Numbered from the stretch's first letter, positions 8,755 to 15,701 are shown. The stretch is 17,196 bases of DNA from Alphaproteobacteria bacterium UBA5343 (GCA_002410125.1 DHQH01000084.1:7282-24477), one strand, 5' to 3'. Numbers and translations are program-made. Notes: a model not told the origin generated them from the letters alone.

Positions 8755-11700
8755 CTATATTTTTATTTCTTTATGTTGTGGGAACTCTTTTATAATTTCT
8801 ATAATCTCATCTACTTGGTCTTCTTCAAATAGTCCGTCAATACCGTCTCTTGAATAGCTTGTAAATGGTGCTTGGTCAATATCTGATATGTTTATTCCAT
8901 TATGTTGAATTATAAATTGTTGTAAAGCATTCAAGAATTTCATCTGAATATCAGATAAACTATAATTTTTTATAAATTCAGAGAATTTTGTTTTAACCAT
9001 ATCGTTGTTAATTCCACTAATAGACATTAATAGATGTTCTAATGCTTCTATATTAGGGAAAAACTCTTTTAAAACTGGTTTATCTAAAGTTGGGTTTTGA
9101 GTTAGAATTAAAGATATAACTTTGTCAAAATCATTTTTACTAAGCTTGATACCTTGTTTTATCTTATTCATAACGGTATCATTTTTTAAGATTTCATGGA
9201 TTATGTCTGTAAATTTTTCTTTGTATTTCTGCATAGATTCTGAAAGTTTACCATGATAAATTTCAATGATTTCATCAGCTCTGTCTTCTGTTATATCAAA
9301 ATATCTTGGTGGCAATGGTGTTGGAGTTGTATTTTCAAATAAATCAGCCAAAGGTCTTAATTCTTGATTTGCTTCTGATAGTGAAAAATAGTTAACTTTC
9401 TCCCAGAACTCTGATGATTTAACAGTATCTATTACTTCTTGCTTGTTTTTAACTTGAGTTAGATTTGTTGGTAAACTATCTAATTTTGTAATTAAATCTT
9501 CTTTTTGAGATGTATAATCCTTAGCTTCATAAAGATTATTTTGTAATCTTGCGATTAATAAATCAAATTTGATTTTATTTGATTGCTTTTCAATATCAAT
9601 CCATTGCATTAATGGAGCTATATCTGATTTTAATCTTAGAACTAATTCTTTATTACCCAAATCTAAATTTTTAATGTTTGAGAAATATGCAATATCCGCT
9701 CTCTTTTCCTTAACAGATACACTTTCAGTTGGAAGCCTATTAATCATATCAACTAATTTTGGTTTGATGTCTTCTAAGATATTATCTAAATCTTTCTTTT
9801 TAGCATTCACAGCTATATTTAAGTTTGTTTCAAATAATGACTGAAGTAGAGACTTTCTTTCTGGTGACTTTTCAGCTCCTTCATCTAGCTCATCAAAATA
9901 TTCAAAATTACCCCAATGATCAAAAATCTTGAAAAATTCTTTATCCTGACCATCGCCATATAGATTTTTGCAAAGTCTTGTCCCACGACCAATCATCTGC
10001 CAGAACTTAACTTTTGACTTAACAGGTTTTGCAAATACAAGGTTTACAACTTCAGGGACATCAACCCCTGTATCTAACATATCAACCGATACAGCTATTC
10101 TCATAGGATTATTAATTTCTGAAAAATCATCTAGTAAACTTTGAGCTCTTGTGTCGTGGCTATCAATAACCGCACTTAGCTTTCCGCCATATTGAGGATA
10201 CATCTCATCTATTAACTCTTGGATTAGGATAGCATGTTTATGTCCTCTTGAGAAAATAATTGATTTACCAATCTTTTGGTTGTCTTTATCTTTTAAGCCG
10301 TTTTCCATAAGGTTTCTTATAATTAGTCTATCTGTATCCTTATTATAAGCTTTTTTACCTACAGATTGTGAATTGATATCAATATCTTCTTCTTCATAAC
10401 CTTTTTCTTCTACTTCCTTCTTTTGCTCGTCTGTAAGCTTATTATATTTTATACCGTCTCTTAAAAACTTGGTAGAATGAGTGTAAACATTATAATTAAC
10501 AAGATTACCTTCTCTTACAGCATCTTCTAGTGAATAGTATGCTGTTGGAAGTGTTGTATCACAATCAAATAAATCAAATGTATTTCTATTGATAAAATCA
10601 ACTGGTGTTGCGGTTAAACCAATTTGGTAACAATCAAAATATTTGAAGATATCTGCATAGATGTTATAAATAGAGCGATGGGACTCATCTGCTATAATTA
10701 AATCAAAATACCCAACATCAAACTCTGTATATTGGTTCATCATACTTGGATATGTTGCAAAACAGATTGTTGCATTTTTCATTTCTTCTTTATTTTTAGA
10801 ACTAACAACTGCTGATGGGTTGCTTCCCAGATGCTCTTTGAAGTTTCTTTTAGCTTGTCTTAATAAGGCATTTCTATCACATAAGAATAAAATTTTCTTA
10901 GCCCAATTATTATCTTGTAGTAATTTACTGATAGATATAGCTACTCTGGTTTTACCTGTTCCTGTAGCTAGAACTATTAATGCTTTTCTTTGATTTTTAG
11001 AAAATTTATTAGATACAGCTCTTATTGCTTCTAACTGATAATCTCTACCTGCTATATCACTAATCTGAGCATTTTCTAAGCTGTTTCGATTTCTTTGAAA
11101 TATAAGTTTTTTAAGGCTATCTCTTGAATACATACCCCATATTAATCTTGGTGGAGTGTTTTGAGCGTCATCCCAAATTCTAGTCTCAAAACCATTTGTG
11201 TAAAATATTACTGGTCTATAACCTTGTGATTTCTCTATAGCATCTGCATATAATGAAGCTTGTTTTTTACCTTTTTCAACATCTACGCTTGTTCTTTTGG
11301 CTTCTATAACAGCTAGAATTGTTCCATCTTTATCACATAAAACATAATCGACATAACCAACGCCTGTAGTGGTTGGCTGATTATTAACTTGATACTCTCT
11401 TTTAACTTCTTCTGTATCATATTGATAGATATGTTCTCTATCTTTAATCTTGCTAGAGATTGGCTTAATATCCCAACCAGATTGCTCAATCATAATATCG
11501 ATTAAATTAACTCTGGTCTCATCTTCATTATATTTGAGTTCTTCTTTTGATATATGAGTATTTTCTTCAATTGAGACTGTTTTAAGTTCTTTAGATTTTA
11601 CTTTTTCTAGCTCTTCTTGTAGTTTTTGTATTTGAATCTTCTGCTCTTTAACTAAAGCATCTTCTTCTATTTTTAAACTTGTATCTGATGGTTCTTGATA

Positions 11701-12090
11701 ATCAACAAAATCTGTTACATTAAGGTAAATACGAGCAAACCATTTAGCTATATCGTATAACTGTTTTAGCAATAATAACGATTTATCACTTGTTGTTTTT
11801 TGACCATGAACTGATGAGTTGGCTAATTTTCTAATGATATGGAGTTTATCTAAAATAACCTTTGGAGTATTTTTAACAAAGAAATCTTCTTTAAGAAGGT
11901 CTATAAGATTTGTTTTATAGGTATCTTCACCATAAGCCTTGTAAATTGACTTCACTAAACTCTCAACAAATGCTCTTGCATGAAATATTGATGCCTTAGG
12001 GTCTGAATAAGCATATTGCTCAACAAAAGCACCAGTTTCTGCAAGTTCTGTAAATTTAGGTTTTAATTGTTCAAAGTTTAAAGACTTCAT
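8755..12090 (-). CDS. hsdR: Type I restriction endonuclease subunit HsdR, with N-terminal DUF4145-like domain
   Basis: 1111 residues. Residues about 1-130 resemble the DUF4145 helical domain (A-R-A-F-V-E-S-L-V... K-L-A-N-S-S-V-H-G). A charged coiled-coil linker (about 140-175) leads into an HsdR nuclease domain with the PD-(D/E)XK residues Asp248 and Glu263-Ala-Lys265. The helicase motor follows: Walker A ATGTGKT (375-381), DESH (468-471), TATP (493-496), and motif VI QMIGRGTRL (698-706). The C-terminal 350 residues fit the EcoEI-type C-terminal domain. It translocates DNA with ATP and cuts unmodified DNA. First gene of the five-gene operon; its SD is poor, and a promoter candidate lies at 12126-12155. 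Start at 12090 chosen as the only sensible ATG. Confidence 0.95.
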   Translation of the reverse strand: MKSLNFEQLKPKFTELAETGAFVEQYAYSDPKASIFHARAFVESLVKSIYKAYGEDTYKTNLIDLLKEDFFVKNTPKVILDKLHIIRKLANSSVHGQKTTSDKSLLLLKQLYDIAKWFARIYLNVTDFVDYQEPSDTSLKIEEDALVKEQKIQIQKLQEELEKVKSKELKTVSIEENTHISKEELKYNEDETRVNLIDIMIEQSGWDIKPISSKIKDREHIYQYDTEEVKREYQVNNQPTTTGVGYVDYVLCDKDGTILAVIEAKRTSVDVEKGKKQASLYADAIEKSQGYRPVIFYTNGFETRIWDDAQNTPPRLIWGMYSRDSLKKLIFQRNRNSLENAQISDIAGRDYQLEAIRAVSNKFSKNQRKALIVLATGTGKTRVAISISKLLQDNNWAKKILFLCDRNALLRQAKRNFKEHLGSNPSAVVSSKNKEEMKNATICFATYPSMMNQYTEFDVGYFDLIIADESHRSIYNIYADIFKYFDCYQIGLTATPVDFINRNTFDLFDCDTTLPTAYYSLEDAVREGNLVNYNVYTHSTKFLRDGIKYNKLTDEQKKEVEEKGYEEEDIDINSQSVGKKAYNKDTDRLIIRNLMENGLKDKDNQKIGKSIIFSRGHKHAILIQELIDEMYPQYGGKLSAVIDSHDTRAQSLLDDFSEINNPMRIAVSVDMLDTGVDVPEVVNLVFAKPVKSKVKFWQMIGRGTRLCKNLYGDGQDKEFFKIFDHWGNFEYFDELDEGAEKSPERKSLLQSLFETNLNIAVNAKKKDLDNILEDIKPKLVDMINRLPTESVSVKEKRADIAYFSNIKNLDLGNKELVLRLKSDIAPLMQWIDIEKQSNKIKFDLLIARLQNNLYEAKDYTSQKEDLITKLDSLPTNLTQVKNKQEVIDTVKSSEFWEKVNYFSLSEANQELRPLADLFENTTPTPLPPRYFDITEDRADEIIEIYHGKLSESMQKYKEKFTDIIHEILKNDTVMNKIKQGIKLSKNDFDKVISLILTQNPTLDKPVLKEFFPNIEALEHLLMSISGINNDMVKTKFSEFIKNYSLSDIQMKFLNALQQFIIQHNGINISDIDQAPFTSYSRDGIDGLFEEDQVDEIIEIIKEFPQHKEIKI

Positions 12091-12125
12091 TTTTCTACCA
12101 ATATTCTAATTTTCTTACATAGTTT

Positions 12126-12155
12126 ATATTATCACAAGTAAAAAACAATATTAAA
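12126..12155 (-). promoter_or_regulatory. Candidate promoter of the hsdR operon
   Basis: On the minus strand TTTAAT (12150-12155) is followed after 18 bases by TGATAATAT, an extended -10 (TGnTAATAT, 12126-12134), about 35 bases upstream of the hsdR start. It lies between the DUF6362-like gene and hsdR. In DNA this AT-rich such matches are common, so this is only a candidate. Confidence 0.3.
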
Positions 12156-12160
12156 TTTAT

Positions 12161-12568
12161 TTATGCTCTGGTGTTTTTTCTTATTCCGCCCAATATCTTT
12201 GCTAATGCGACATTGTGCTTTTCACTCAAATTTGAACGATGAAATCCCATATCATAGCAAATTACTTTCCATGGAACTCCATTAGCTCTTCTCCAAACTA
12301 ACTCCTTTTCAAACTCCGCCAACTCATCAAACCAACTCAAACATCTCTCCATTCTTGCTATTTCTAGCTCTGTTGGTCGCTTAATCCACTCGCTAGCACT
12401 ATAAATTTCAATCAACTTAAAATCATCTCCATCGCAAGGAATTTGTTTTTTATATTGCTCAAAATCGCTATATTTAATCCTAGACAAGACATTAACCGCA
12501 AATTTCAATTCACACTTAACATCAAAAATTGTCTCAATTTTACTAATTTCAGCATCATTTTTCATCAT
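12161..12568 (-). CDS. DUF6362-like small helix-turn-helix protein
   Basis: About 135 residues. I start it at ATG 12568 (AGGAGA seven bases upstream) and not at GTG 12598, because the SD would otherwise lie inside the coding part. The C-terminal half has a distinctive block: R-M-E-R-C-L-S-W-F-D-E-L, then L-V-W-R-R-A-N-G-V-P-W-K-V-I-C, then a G-F-H-R-S-N-L helix. This matches the pattern of DUF6362 proteins, where a sigma-factor-like HTH follows L-V-W-x-R-A-x-G-x-x-W-K-x-I. The family is poorly characterised and occurs in alphaproteobacterial chromosomes and prophages. The N-terminal half is unlike anything I recognise. It sits alone upstream of hsdR with about 70 bases between, and could be a regulator of the island. 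DNA binding is inferred from the HTH only. Confidence 0.65.
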   Translation of the reverse strand: MMKNDAEISKIETIFDVKCELKFAVNVLSRIKYSDFEQYKKQIPCDGDDFKLIEIYSASEWIKRPTELEIARMERCLSWFDELAEFEKELVWRRANGVPWKVICYDMGFHRSNLSEKHNVALAKILGGIRKNTRA

Positions 12569-12578
12569 CGCATTTTCT

Positions 12579-12630
12579 CCTAGTTTTTGTTTCGACACTA
12601 GGAACTACGAGAAAACTCCGTAACTGTTCC
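12579..12630 (-). promoter_or_regulatory. Two small inverted repeats in front of the DUF6362-like gene
   Basis: CCTAG (12579-12583) and CTAGG (12598-12602) are inverted around 14 bases, and the minus-strand SD AGGAG uses the last bases of one arm. Just beyond it, 12601-12630 is an imperfect 30-base palindrome: GGAAC...GTTCC outside, TACGAG...CTCCGTA inside, with an AAAA loop. A TATAAA (-10-like) lies upstream at 12648-12653 without a good -35. These could be an operator bound by the gene product itself, or a weak RNA hairpin masking the SD. Confidence 0.35.
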
Positions 12631-12921
12631 GAAAATTTTTAAACTTTTTTATAAGTATGTGATTTTTAAGAAAACTTTTTTTAACCCAAGAAATTTTAGA
12701 GAGCCTTTTTTGAAATATATATAATAGCTAAGTAAAAAAGTAACAAAACTTACTTTTTTATCTGCAAAATCAATGAAACTTATATTTGTAAGCGAAGTGA
12801 TAACAAGCAAAACAAATATTTTAGTTGGAATTATTTAGTGAAGTATATATATTATTTTTTTAAATATATTATATAATATAAATTTATATTTATACTCTAA
12901 AGGGATTTTTTAGTTTTGGGC

Positions 12922-12972
12922 AAAGTTTTGTGAAATATTGATAAAAAGTTTTGTGAAATTCGTTAAAGTTTT
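12922..12972 (+). repeat. Iteron-like direct repeats AAAGTTTTGTGAAAT
   Basis: AAAGTTTTGTGAAAT occurs perfectly at 12922-12936 and 12945-12959 (23-bp period), and its first half AAAGTTTT again at 12965-12972 and 13035-13042. An inverted relative (TCACAAAACT) lies near 13006. The period of about two helical turns is like protein-binding iterons, but two full copies in AT-rich DNA are weak evidence. Confidence 0.45.
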
Positions 12973-13103
12973 AAAAACAAACATCTACACTAAGTCACTG
13001 AAAAATCACAAAACTAAAGGGTGTTTTTCTTTAAAAAGTTTTAAACTAAATTTAAGAAAAGTTTGATGAAAAGTTTAAACTATTTTCAGATACAAAATAA
13101 GAT

Positions 13104-13169
13104 ATTACCGAACGGTAATTTTACATACCAAAACACATCAAAATTCATAAAATATTCCCGAACGGTAAT
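13104..13169. promoter_or_regulatory. Pair of ATTACCG-AA-CGGTAAT palindromes, probable operators
   Basis: 13104-13119 reads ATTACCGAACGGTAAT, a perfect 7+2+7 palindrome. 13154-13169 reads ATTCCCGAACGGTAAT, the same with one base changed in the left arm. Flanking bases are also shared, so each is part of a near-identical repeat of about 29 bp, starting exactly 50 bp apart. Size and symmetry fit binding sites of a dimeric repressor. No gene starts nearby on the plus strand; the closest downstream start on the minus strand is the DUF6362-like gene about 540 bp away. Confidence 0.6.
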
Positions 13170-13199
13170 TTCACTATTTACCACAACATAAAAACTTCG

Positions 13200-13236
13200 G
13201 CTAATCTAGAATCACATTTGAAATCAGCCAAAAAAA
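13200..13236 (-). terminator. Possible weak terminator after the Fic gene
   Basis: On the minus strand GGCTGAT and ATTAGCC can form a 7-bp stem (one G-U pair) with a 17-nt loop, followed by GAAGTTTTT. It starts about 15 bases after the Fic stop. The large loop and interrupted T tract make it doubtful. Confidence 0.3.
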
Positions 13237-13248
13237 AATCAAAACAAC

Positions 13249-14169
13249 CTAACTTTTCAGTTTATCAACTTCTTCAGATTGATATTCTGCAAAAAGCATA
13301 TAATCAGATTGTGTTTTAGCAACAGGTTTTATCTTACCAACCTCAACCCAATACCTAATAGTAGAAACTGGCAGATTTACAAACTTAGCAAATTCACCAA
13401 TTTTCATTAATTTTTCACCACTAACATCAACAGTCTCAATATCTAATAAATCAATAGCCACACCCATTGAACGCTTTAAAGATTCTAACATAAATTTTTG
13501 ATAAGGCTCTACCAGCCCTTTAACTTGTCTATTTTCTAGAACACGAAGATATCTCTTCCTATCTCTATTTCTAATGATAATCGGACTATATCCTGCTTTT
13601 AACAAAATATAATTCATCAATAACCTAGCCGTTCTACCATTTCCATCAGCAAAAGGATGAATCGTAACCAGACGATAATGAGCTTCAACAGCTTTAATCA
13701 TCACATCATCATTAGTTTCAATCAACCAATTATTGAGCTCATCCATCAAATTAGGAACATTCAAAGGATTTGGCAATATAGTTTGTGAACCAGAAATACG
13801 AACTTTCACAGACCTATAAAACCCTGCATTCATATCATCAATAGCTTTTAATATCATTTTATGTATCTGCAATATTAACTTTTCATCAGCAGGAATATTT
13901 TCTTTTATAGAATCCAACATAAAATTATAAACATCAGCGTGGTTTTTAGCTTCTAAATAATCATTTAAAGGCTTACTACCAGAAGTAATATCTTCTTCAA
14001 TCACTAGTTCTGTTTCTTGACGAGTTAGGGTATTCCCTTCAATTGCATTAGAGGTATAAGCTAATTCGGTAATCAACCATTTGTTTAACTCTTTAGCGTT
14101 ATCTGGATTTTTAAGAAGTTCTTGAAGCTTCTTTTTCTTCGCATCTATTTCTTTTAACAAAATTTGCAT
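13249..14169 (-). CDS. Fic-family AMP-transferase with C-terminal MerR-like DNA-binding domain
   Basis: About 306 residues, starting at ATG 14169 with AGGTG upstream; the in-frame TTG at 14211 lies inside a palindrome and is rejected. Residue 171 begins the intact Fic motif HPFADGNGRTAR, which binds ATP and catalyses AMP transfer to hydroxyl side chains. Near the N-terminus S-N-A-I-E-G-N (40-46) is the (S/T)xxxE(G/N) inhibitory motif whose Glu44 would block ATP binding, as in class II Fic proteins. Residues about 255-300 (MKIGEFAKFVNLPVSTIRYW...) form a MerR-type winged HTH. A combined Fic/HTH protein could regulate its own promoter, which carries a 34-bp palindrome. The target protein is unknown. 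It stands alone near the island edge; a toxin or stress role is a guess. Confidence 0.9.
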   Translation of the reverse strand: MQILLKEIDAKKKKLQELLKNPDNAKELNKWLITELAYTSNAIEGNTLTRQETELVIEEDITSGSKPLNDYLEAKNHADVYNFMLDSIKENIPADEKLILQIHKMILKAIDDMNAGFYRSVKVRISGSQTILPNPLNVPNLMDELNNWLIETNDDVMIKAVEAHYRLVTIHPFADGNGRTARLLMNYILLKAGYSPIIIRNRDRKRYLRVLENRQVKGLVEPYQKFMLESLKRSMGVAIDLLDIETVDVSGEKLMKIGEFAKFVNLPVSTIRYWVEVGKIKPVAKTQSDYMLFAEYQSEEVDKLKS

Positions 14170-14179
14170 AATAGCACCT

Positions 14180-14213
14180 ACTTGATAGTTTCCATATTTA
14201 CAAACTATCAAGT
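14180..14213. promoter_or_regulatory. Perfect 12+10+12 palindrome over the Fic promoter, probable operator
   Basis: ACTTGATAGTTT (14180-14191) and AAACTATCAAGT (14202-14213) are perfect reverse complements around a 10-base spacer. The site ends ten bases before the ATG of the Fic gene and covers the candidate -10. A long symmetrical site over a promoter fits a dimeric regulator; the MerR-like domain of the downstream protein is the obvious candidate. Confidence 0.75.
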
Positions 14214-14230
14214 ATAAAGTAAAAAGTCAA
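14202..14230 (-). promoter_or_regulatory. Candidate promoter of the Fic gene
   Basis: On the minus strand TTGACT (14225-14230) is a good -35; 17 bases later TAGTTT (14202-14207) is a poor -10 lying in one arm of the palindrome. A weak -10 with a normal -35 overlapped by an operator is compatible with a regulated promoter. An alternative register uses TTTACT and TAAATA slightly downstream. Confidence 0.45.
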
Positions 14231-14400
14231 ACATTTTTCAATATGATAAGACCAAACCACCACTTACTTCATAGTTCTCAAATTCCTAAACAATAAAGTA
14301 AAAACCTACACCAAAATATCCAAATAAAAACAGAGAAATCTAACTTTAAAAACTAAAGCACATAAAAACCAAAGACTTATTAGAATCTTTTTAGAACTTA

Positions 14401-14421
14401 GAAGTCCCCTATCCAGCACCA
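14401..14421 (+). other. 3' fragment of a tRNA (tRNA-Thr-like), probable attachment site scar
   Basis: The plus strand reads AGTCCCCTATCCAGCACCA (14403-14421): the end of a T-loop, T-stem strand CCCCT, acceptor strand ATCCAGC, discriminator A and CCA. The partner 5' acceptor strand would be GCTGGAT, which fits a bacterial tRNA-Thr. The bases before it do not form the rest of a T-arm, and no tRNA body precedes it, so this is a tail only. A terminator follows four bases later, as after a real tRNA gene. Integrating elements leave exactly such 3' tRNA repeats at one end. The intact tRNA would be expected beyond the left edge, upstream on the plus strand. Confidence 0.65.
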
Positions 14422-14424
14422 TCC

Positions 14425-14454
14425 AAAACTCCTTGTTATTCAAGGAGTTTTTTT
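14425..14454 (+). terminator. Strong, near-bidirectional terminator after the tRNA fragment
   Basis: AACTCCTTG (14427-14435) pairs perfectly with CAAGGAGTT (14441-14449) around TTATT, and seven T residues end at 14454. A-residues before the stem give a shorter T tract on the minus strand, so it can also stop transcripts from the metal-transporter gene, which ends at 14493. Its place behind the tRNA tail suggests it was the original tRNA terminator. Confidence 0.85.
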
Positions 14455-14492
14455 GTTATATAACCATATTTAATTAAAATATTTTACAAACA

Positions 14493-15305
14493 CTAACCAA
14501 GCATTAAAAGATTTGACCAAATAAACAAAGTTCCAAGTATCACACCTAATATTGAATAATGCCCATTACCATATTCACGAGATAATGGTAAAAGTGTATC
14601 AAATGAAATATAAACCATAATACCTGCAACAGACGCAAATAACATTCCCACAAACATCTCTGGCAAGAAAGCATGTAATATAAACGCCCCAAAAAGAGCC
14701 CCTATTGGCTCTGACAACCCTGATAGGAAGGAATACCAAATAGCTTTTCTCTTTTTGCCTGTAGCGTGATAAATAGGCAATGCCACAGCAATTCCCTCTG
14801 GAATATTATGAAGTCCAATAGCTATTGCAACTGATATTCCAAGAGTCAAATCATGAGTAGTTAAGAAAAATGTTGCAATCCCCTCAGGAAAATTATGTAT
14901 CGCAATTGCGATTGCCGTCATAATCCCAGCTCTTCTTATTCTATGAGTTTTTTTATCACATTTCGCATCTGCCAAAACTACATCATTTCTTTTTTTCCAA
15001 CATGCCCCATCAATATGATTAGGAATAAAATAATCAATCAATACAGCAATCACAGCACCAACTAAAAATCCAACCAATACATACCAATCAGCCCTCTCAA
15101 CAAAATATCCACTAAGCAGATGTTTTGCCTCTTCTAATACTTCTGTAAATGACAAGAAAATCATAACTCCAGCAGAAAAGCCAAGCCCAATTGACAATGC
15201 TTTCATATCGTCTTTTTTTAATAAAAATATCAACAAACCACCAACAACAGTCATCAACCCAGCAAATAAAGTGATTAATAATGCAACTCCAAAATTATCT
15301 AACAT
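14493..15305 (-). CDS. ZIP-family divalent metal transporter (ZupT-like)
   Basis: A 270-residue inner-membrane protein with about eight hydrophobic segments, the usual ZupT size. Two metal-site motifs are intact: HNFPEG (137-142, TM4) and HNIPEG (166-171, TM5). A cytoplasmic loop at about 95-125 is rich in Cys, Asp, Lys and His (N-H-I-D-G-A-C...C-D-K-K-T-H), as in ZIP proteins. It would import zinc and perhaps iron, manganese or other divalent ions. Start at 15305 has a purine-rich GAAAGAGAAG site. It follows the permease gene after 396 bases of structured sequence, with its own candidate promoter. Composition is less AT-extreme than the defence genes, and it lies on the chromosomal side of the tRNA scar. 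Substrate is inferred from family only. Confidence 0.92.
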   Translation of the reverse strand: MLDNFGVALLITLFAGLMTVVGGLLIFLLKKDDMKALSIGLGFSAGVMIFLSFTEVLEEAKHLLSGYFVERADWYVLVGFLVGAVIAVLIDYFIPNHIDGACWKKRNDVVLADAKCDKKTHRIRRAGIMTAIAIAIHNFPEGIATFFLTTHDLTLGISVAIAIGLHNIPEGIAVALPIYHATGKKRKAIWYSFLSGLSEPIGALFGAFILHAFLPEMFVGMLFASVAGIMVYISFDTLLPLSREYGNGHYSILGVILGTLFIWSNLLMLG

Positions 15306-15354
15306 AAACTTCTCTTTCCTTATATCTCATTGCACAAAAAAACAATTAATAACT

Positions 15355-15382
15355 ATATTACCCCTAAACTATAAAAAAACAA
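15355..15382 (-). promoter_or_regulatory. Candidate promoter of the ZIP transporter gene
   Basis: On the minus strand TTGTTT (15377-15382), a 16-base spacer and TAATAT (15355-15360) lie about 50 bases upstream of the start. The match is modest and no Zur-like palindrome was seen. Confidence 0.3.
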
Positions 15383-15495
15383 GTTAAATAAACAATATCA
15401 AACCTCACAATAATAGCTAATATATAAGTAAAAAAATCACTTAGATTTTGTAAAAATACTTATTTAAGAGTTTATATTAGAGGAGTTCTAGTCAT

Positions 15496-15531
15496 AAAAA
15501 AATGACAGCTAAAACTAATTAACTGCCATTT
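15496..15531 (-). terminator. Rho-independent terminator between permease and ZIP genes
   Basis: On the minus strand AAATGGCAG pairs with CTGTCATTT (one G-U) around a 14-nt loop and runs into seven T residues ending at 15496. Its loop contains TAGTTTTAG, which is complementary to CTAAAACTA upstream in the same transcript (plus positions about 15612-15620), so an alternative pairing that would open this stem is possible. Confidence 0.7.
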
Positions 15532-15587
15532 CTAAACTCATATGTAGTTTTTTATATGAGATGAGTTTTAGGCGATTACCCTCACTC

Positions 15588-15700
15588 TATTTCGGGTGGA
15601 GTATCAGACTAGTTTTAGACGGTGTCTTGCGATGTGTACAAATAACATAGTACATAAGCAAGACACCAACAATAAAATAGTCAATAATACACCCGAAATA
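15588..15700 (-). repeat. Nested inverted repeats: 11-bp outer stem enclosing a 10-bp hairpin
   Basis: TATTTCGGGTG (15588-15598) and CACCCGAAATA (15690-15700) are perfect complements and enclose GGTGTCTTGC (15621-15630) / GCAAGACACC (15658-15667), also perfect, whose apical part can extend through GTGTAC/GTACAT. The unit of 113 bases could fold as one RNA. I do not recognise it as a known riboswitch or housekeeping RNA. A short palindromic mobile element is an alternative. Confidence 0.65.
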
Positions 15701-15701
15701 A

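Larger units (their letters stand above)
12569..13248. other. 680-base AT-rich gene-free control-like region
   Basis: No gene of credible length or composition is visible. The contents are: small hairpins by the DUF6362-like gene (12579-12630); an AT-only perfect inverted repeat TAAAAAAGTAA/TTACTTTTTTA (12733-12743, 12750-12760); an almost pure A/T stretch around 12840-12895; iteron-like direct repeats (12922-12972); two palindromes 50 bp apart (13104-13169); and a possible weak terminator for the Fic gene (13200-13236). The mix of an AT-rich stretch, iteron-like repeats and palindromes resembles a replication or control region of a mobile element, but no Rep gene is adjacent. Confidence 0.5.
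15306..15701. other. 396-base intergenic region with structured RNA potential
   Basis: No gene seen. From the permease stop leftward it holds nested inverted repeats (15588-15700), a 7-8 bp hairpin with two alternative pairings (15534-15568), a terminator (15496-15531), then a plain AT-rich stretch with the candidate ZIP promoter. The structured part lies directly after the permease stop codon, so it may be a long 3' UTR, a separate small RNA, or a leader for the ZIP gene with a terminator in it. Confidence 0.55.

Noticed and set aside
12733..12760. Perfect 11-bp inverted repeat TAAAAAAGTAA as terminator
   Set aside because: The stem is almost pure A/T and would be weak; in this composition such repeats arise easily.
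13249..14211. Fic start at TTG 14211
   Set aside because: The codon lies inside the perfect palindrome and has no SD; ATG 14169 has AGGTG upstream.
14401..14421. Complete tRNA gene
   Set aside because: Only the last 19-21 bases are tRNA-like; no anticodon arm, D arm or 5' acceptor strand can be found upstream.
15588..15700. Known riboswitch (manganese, fluoride, TPP, nickel-cobalt)
   Set aside because: Conserved core sequences of those classes were not found; only unassigned stems are visible.
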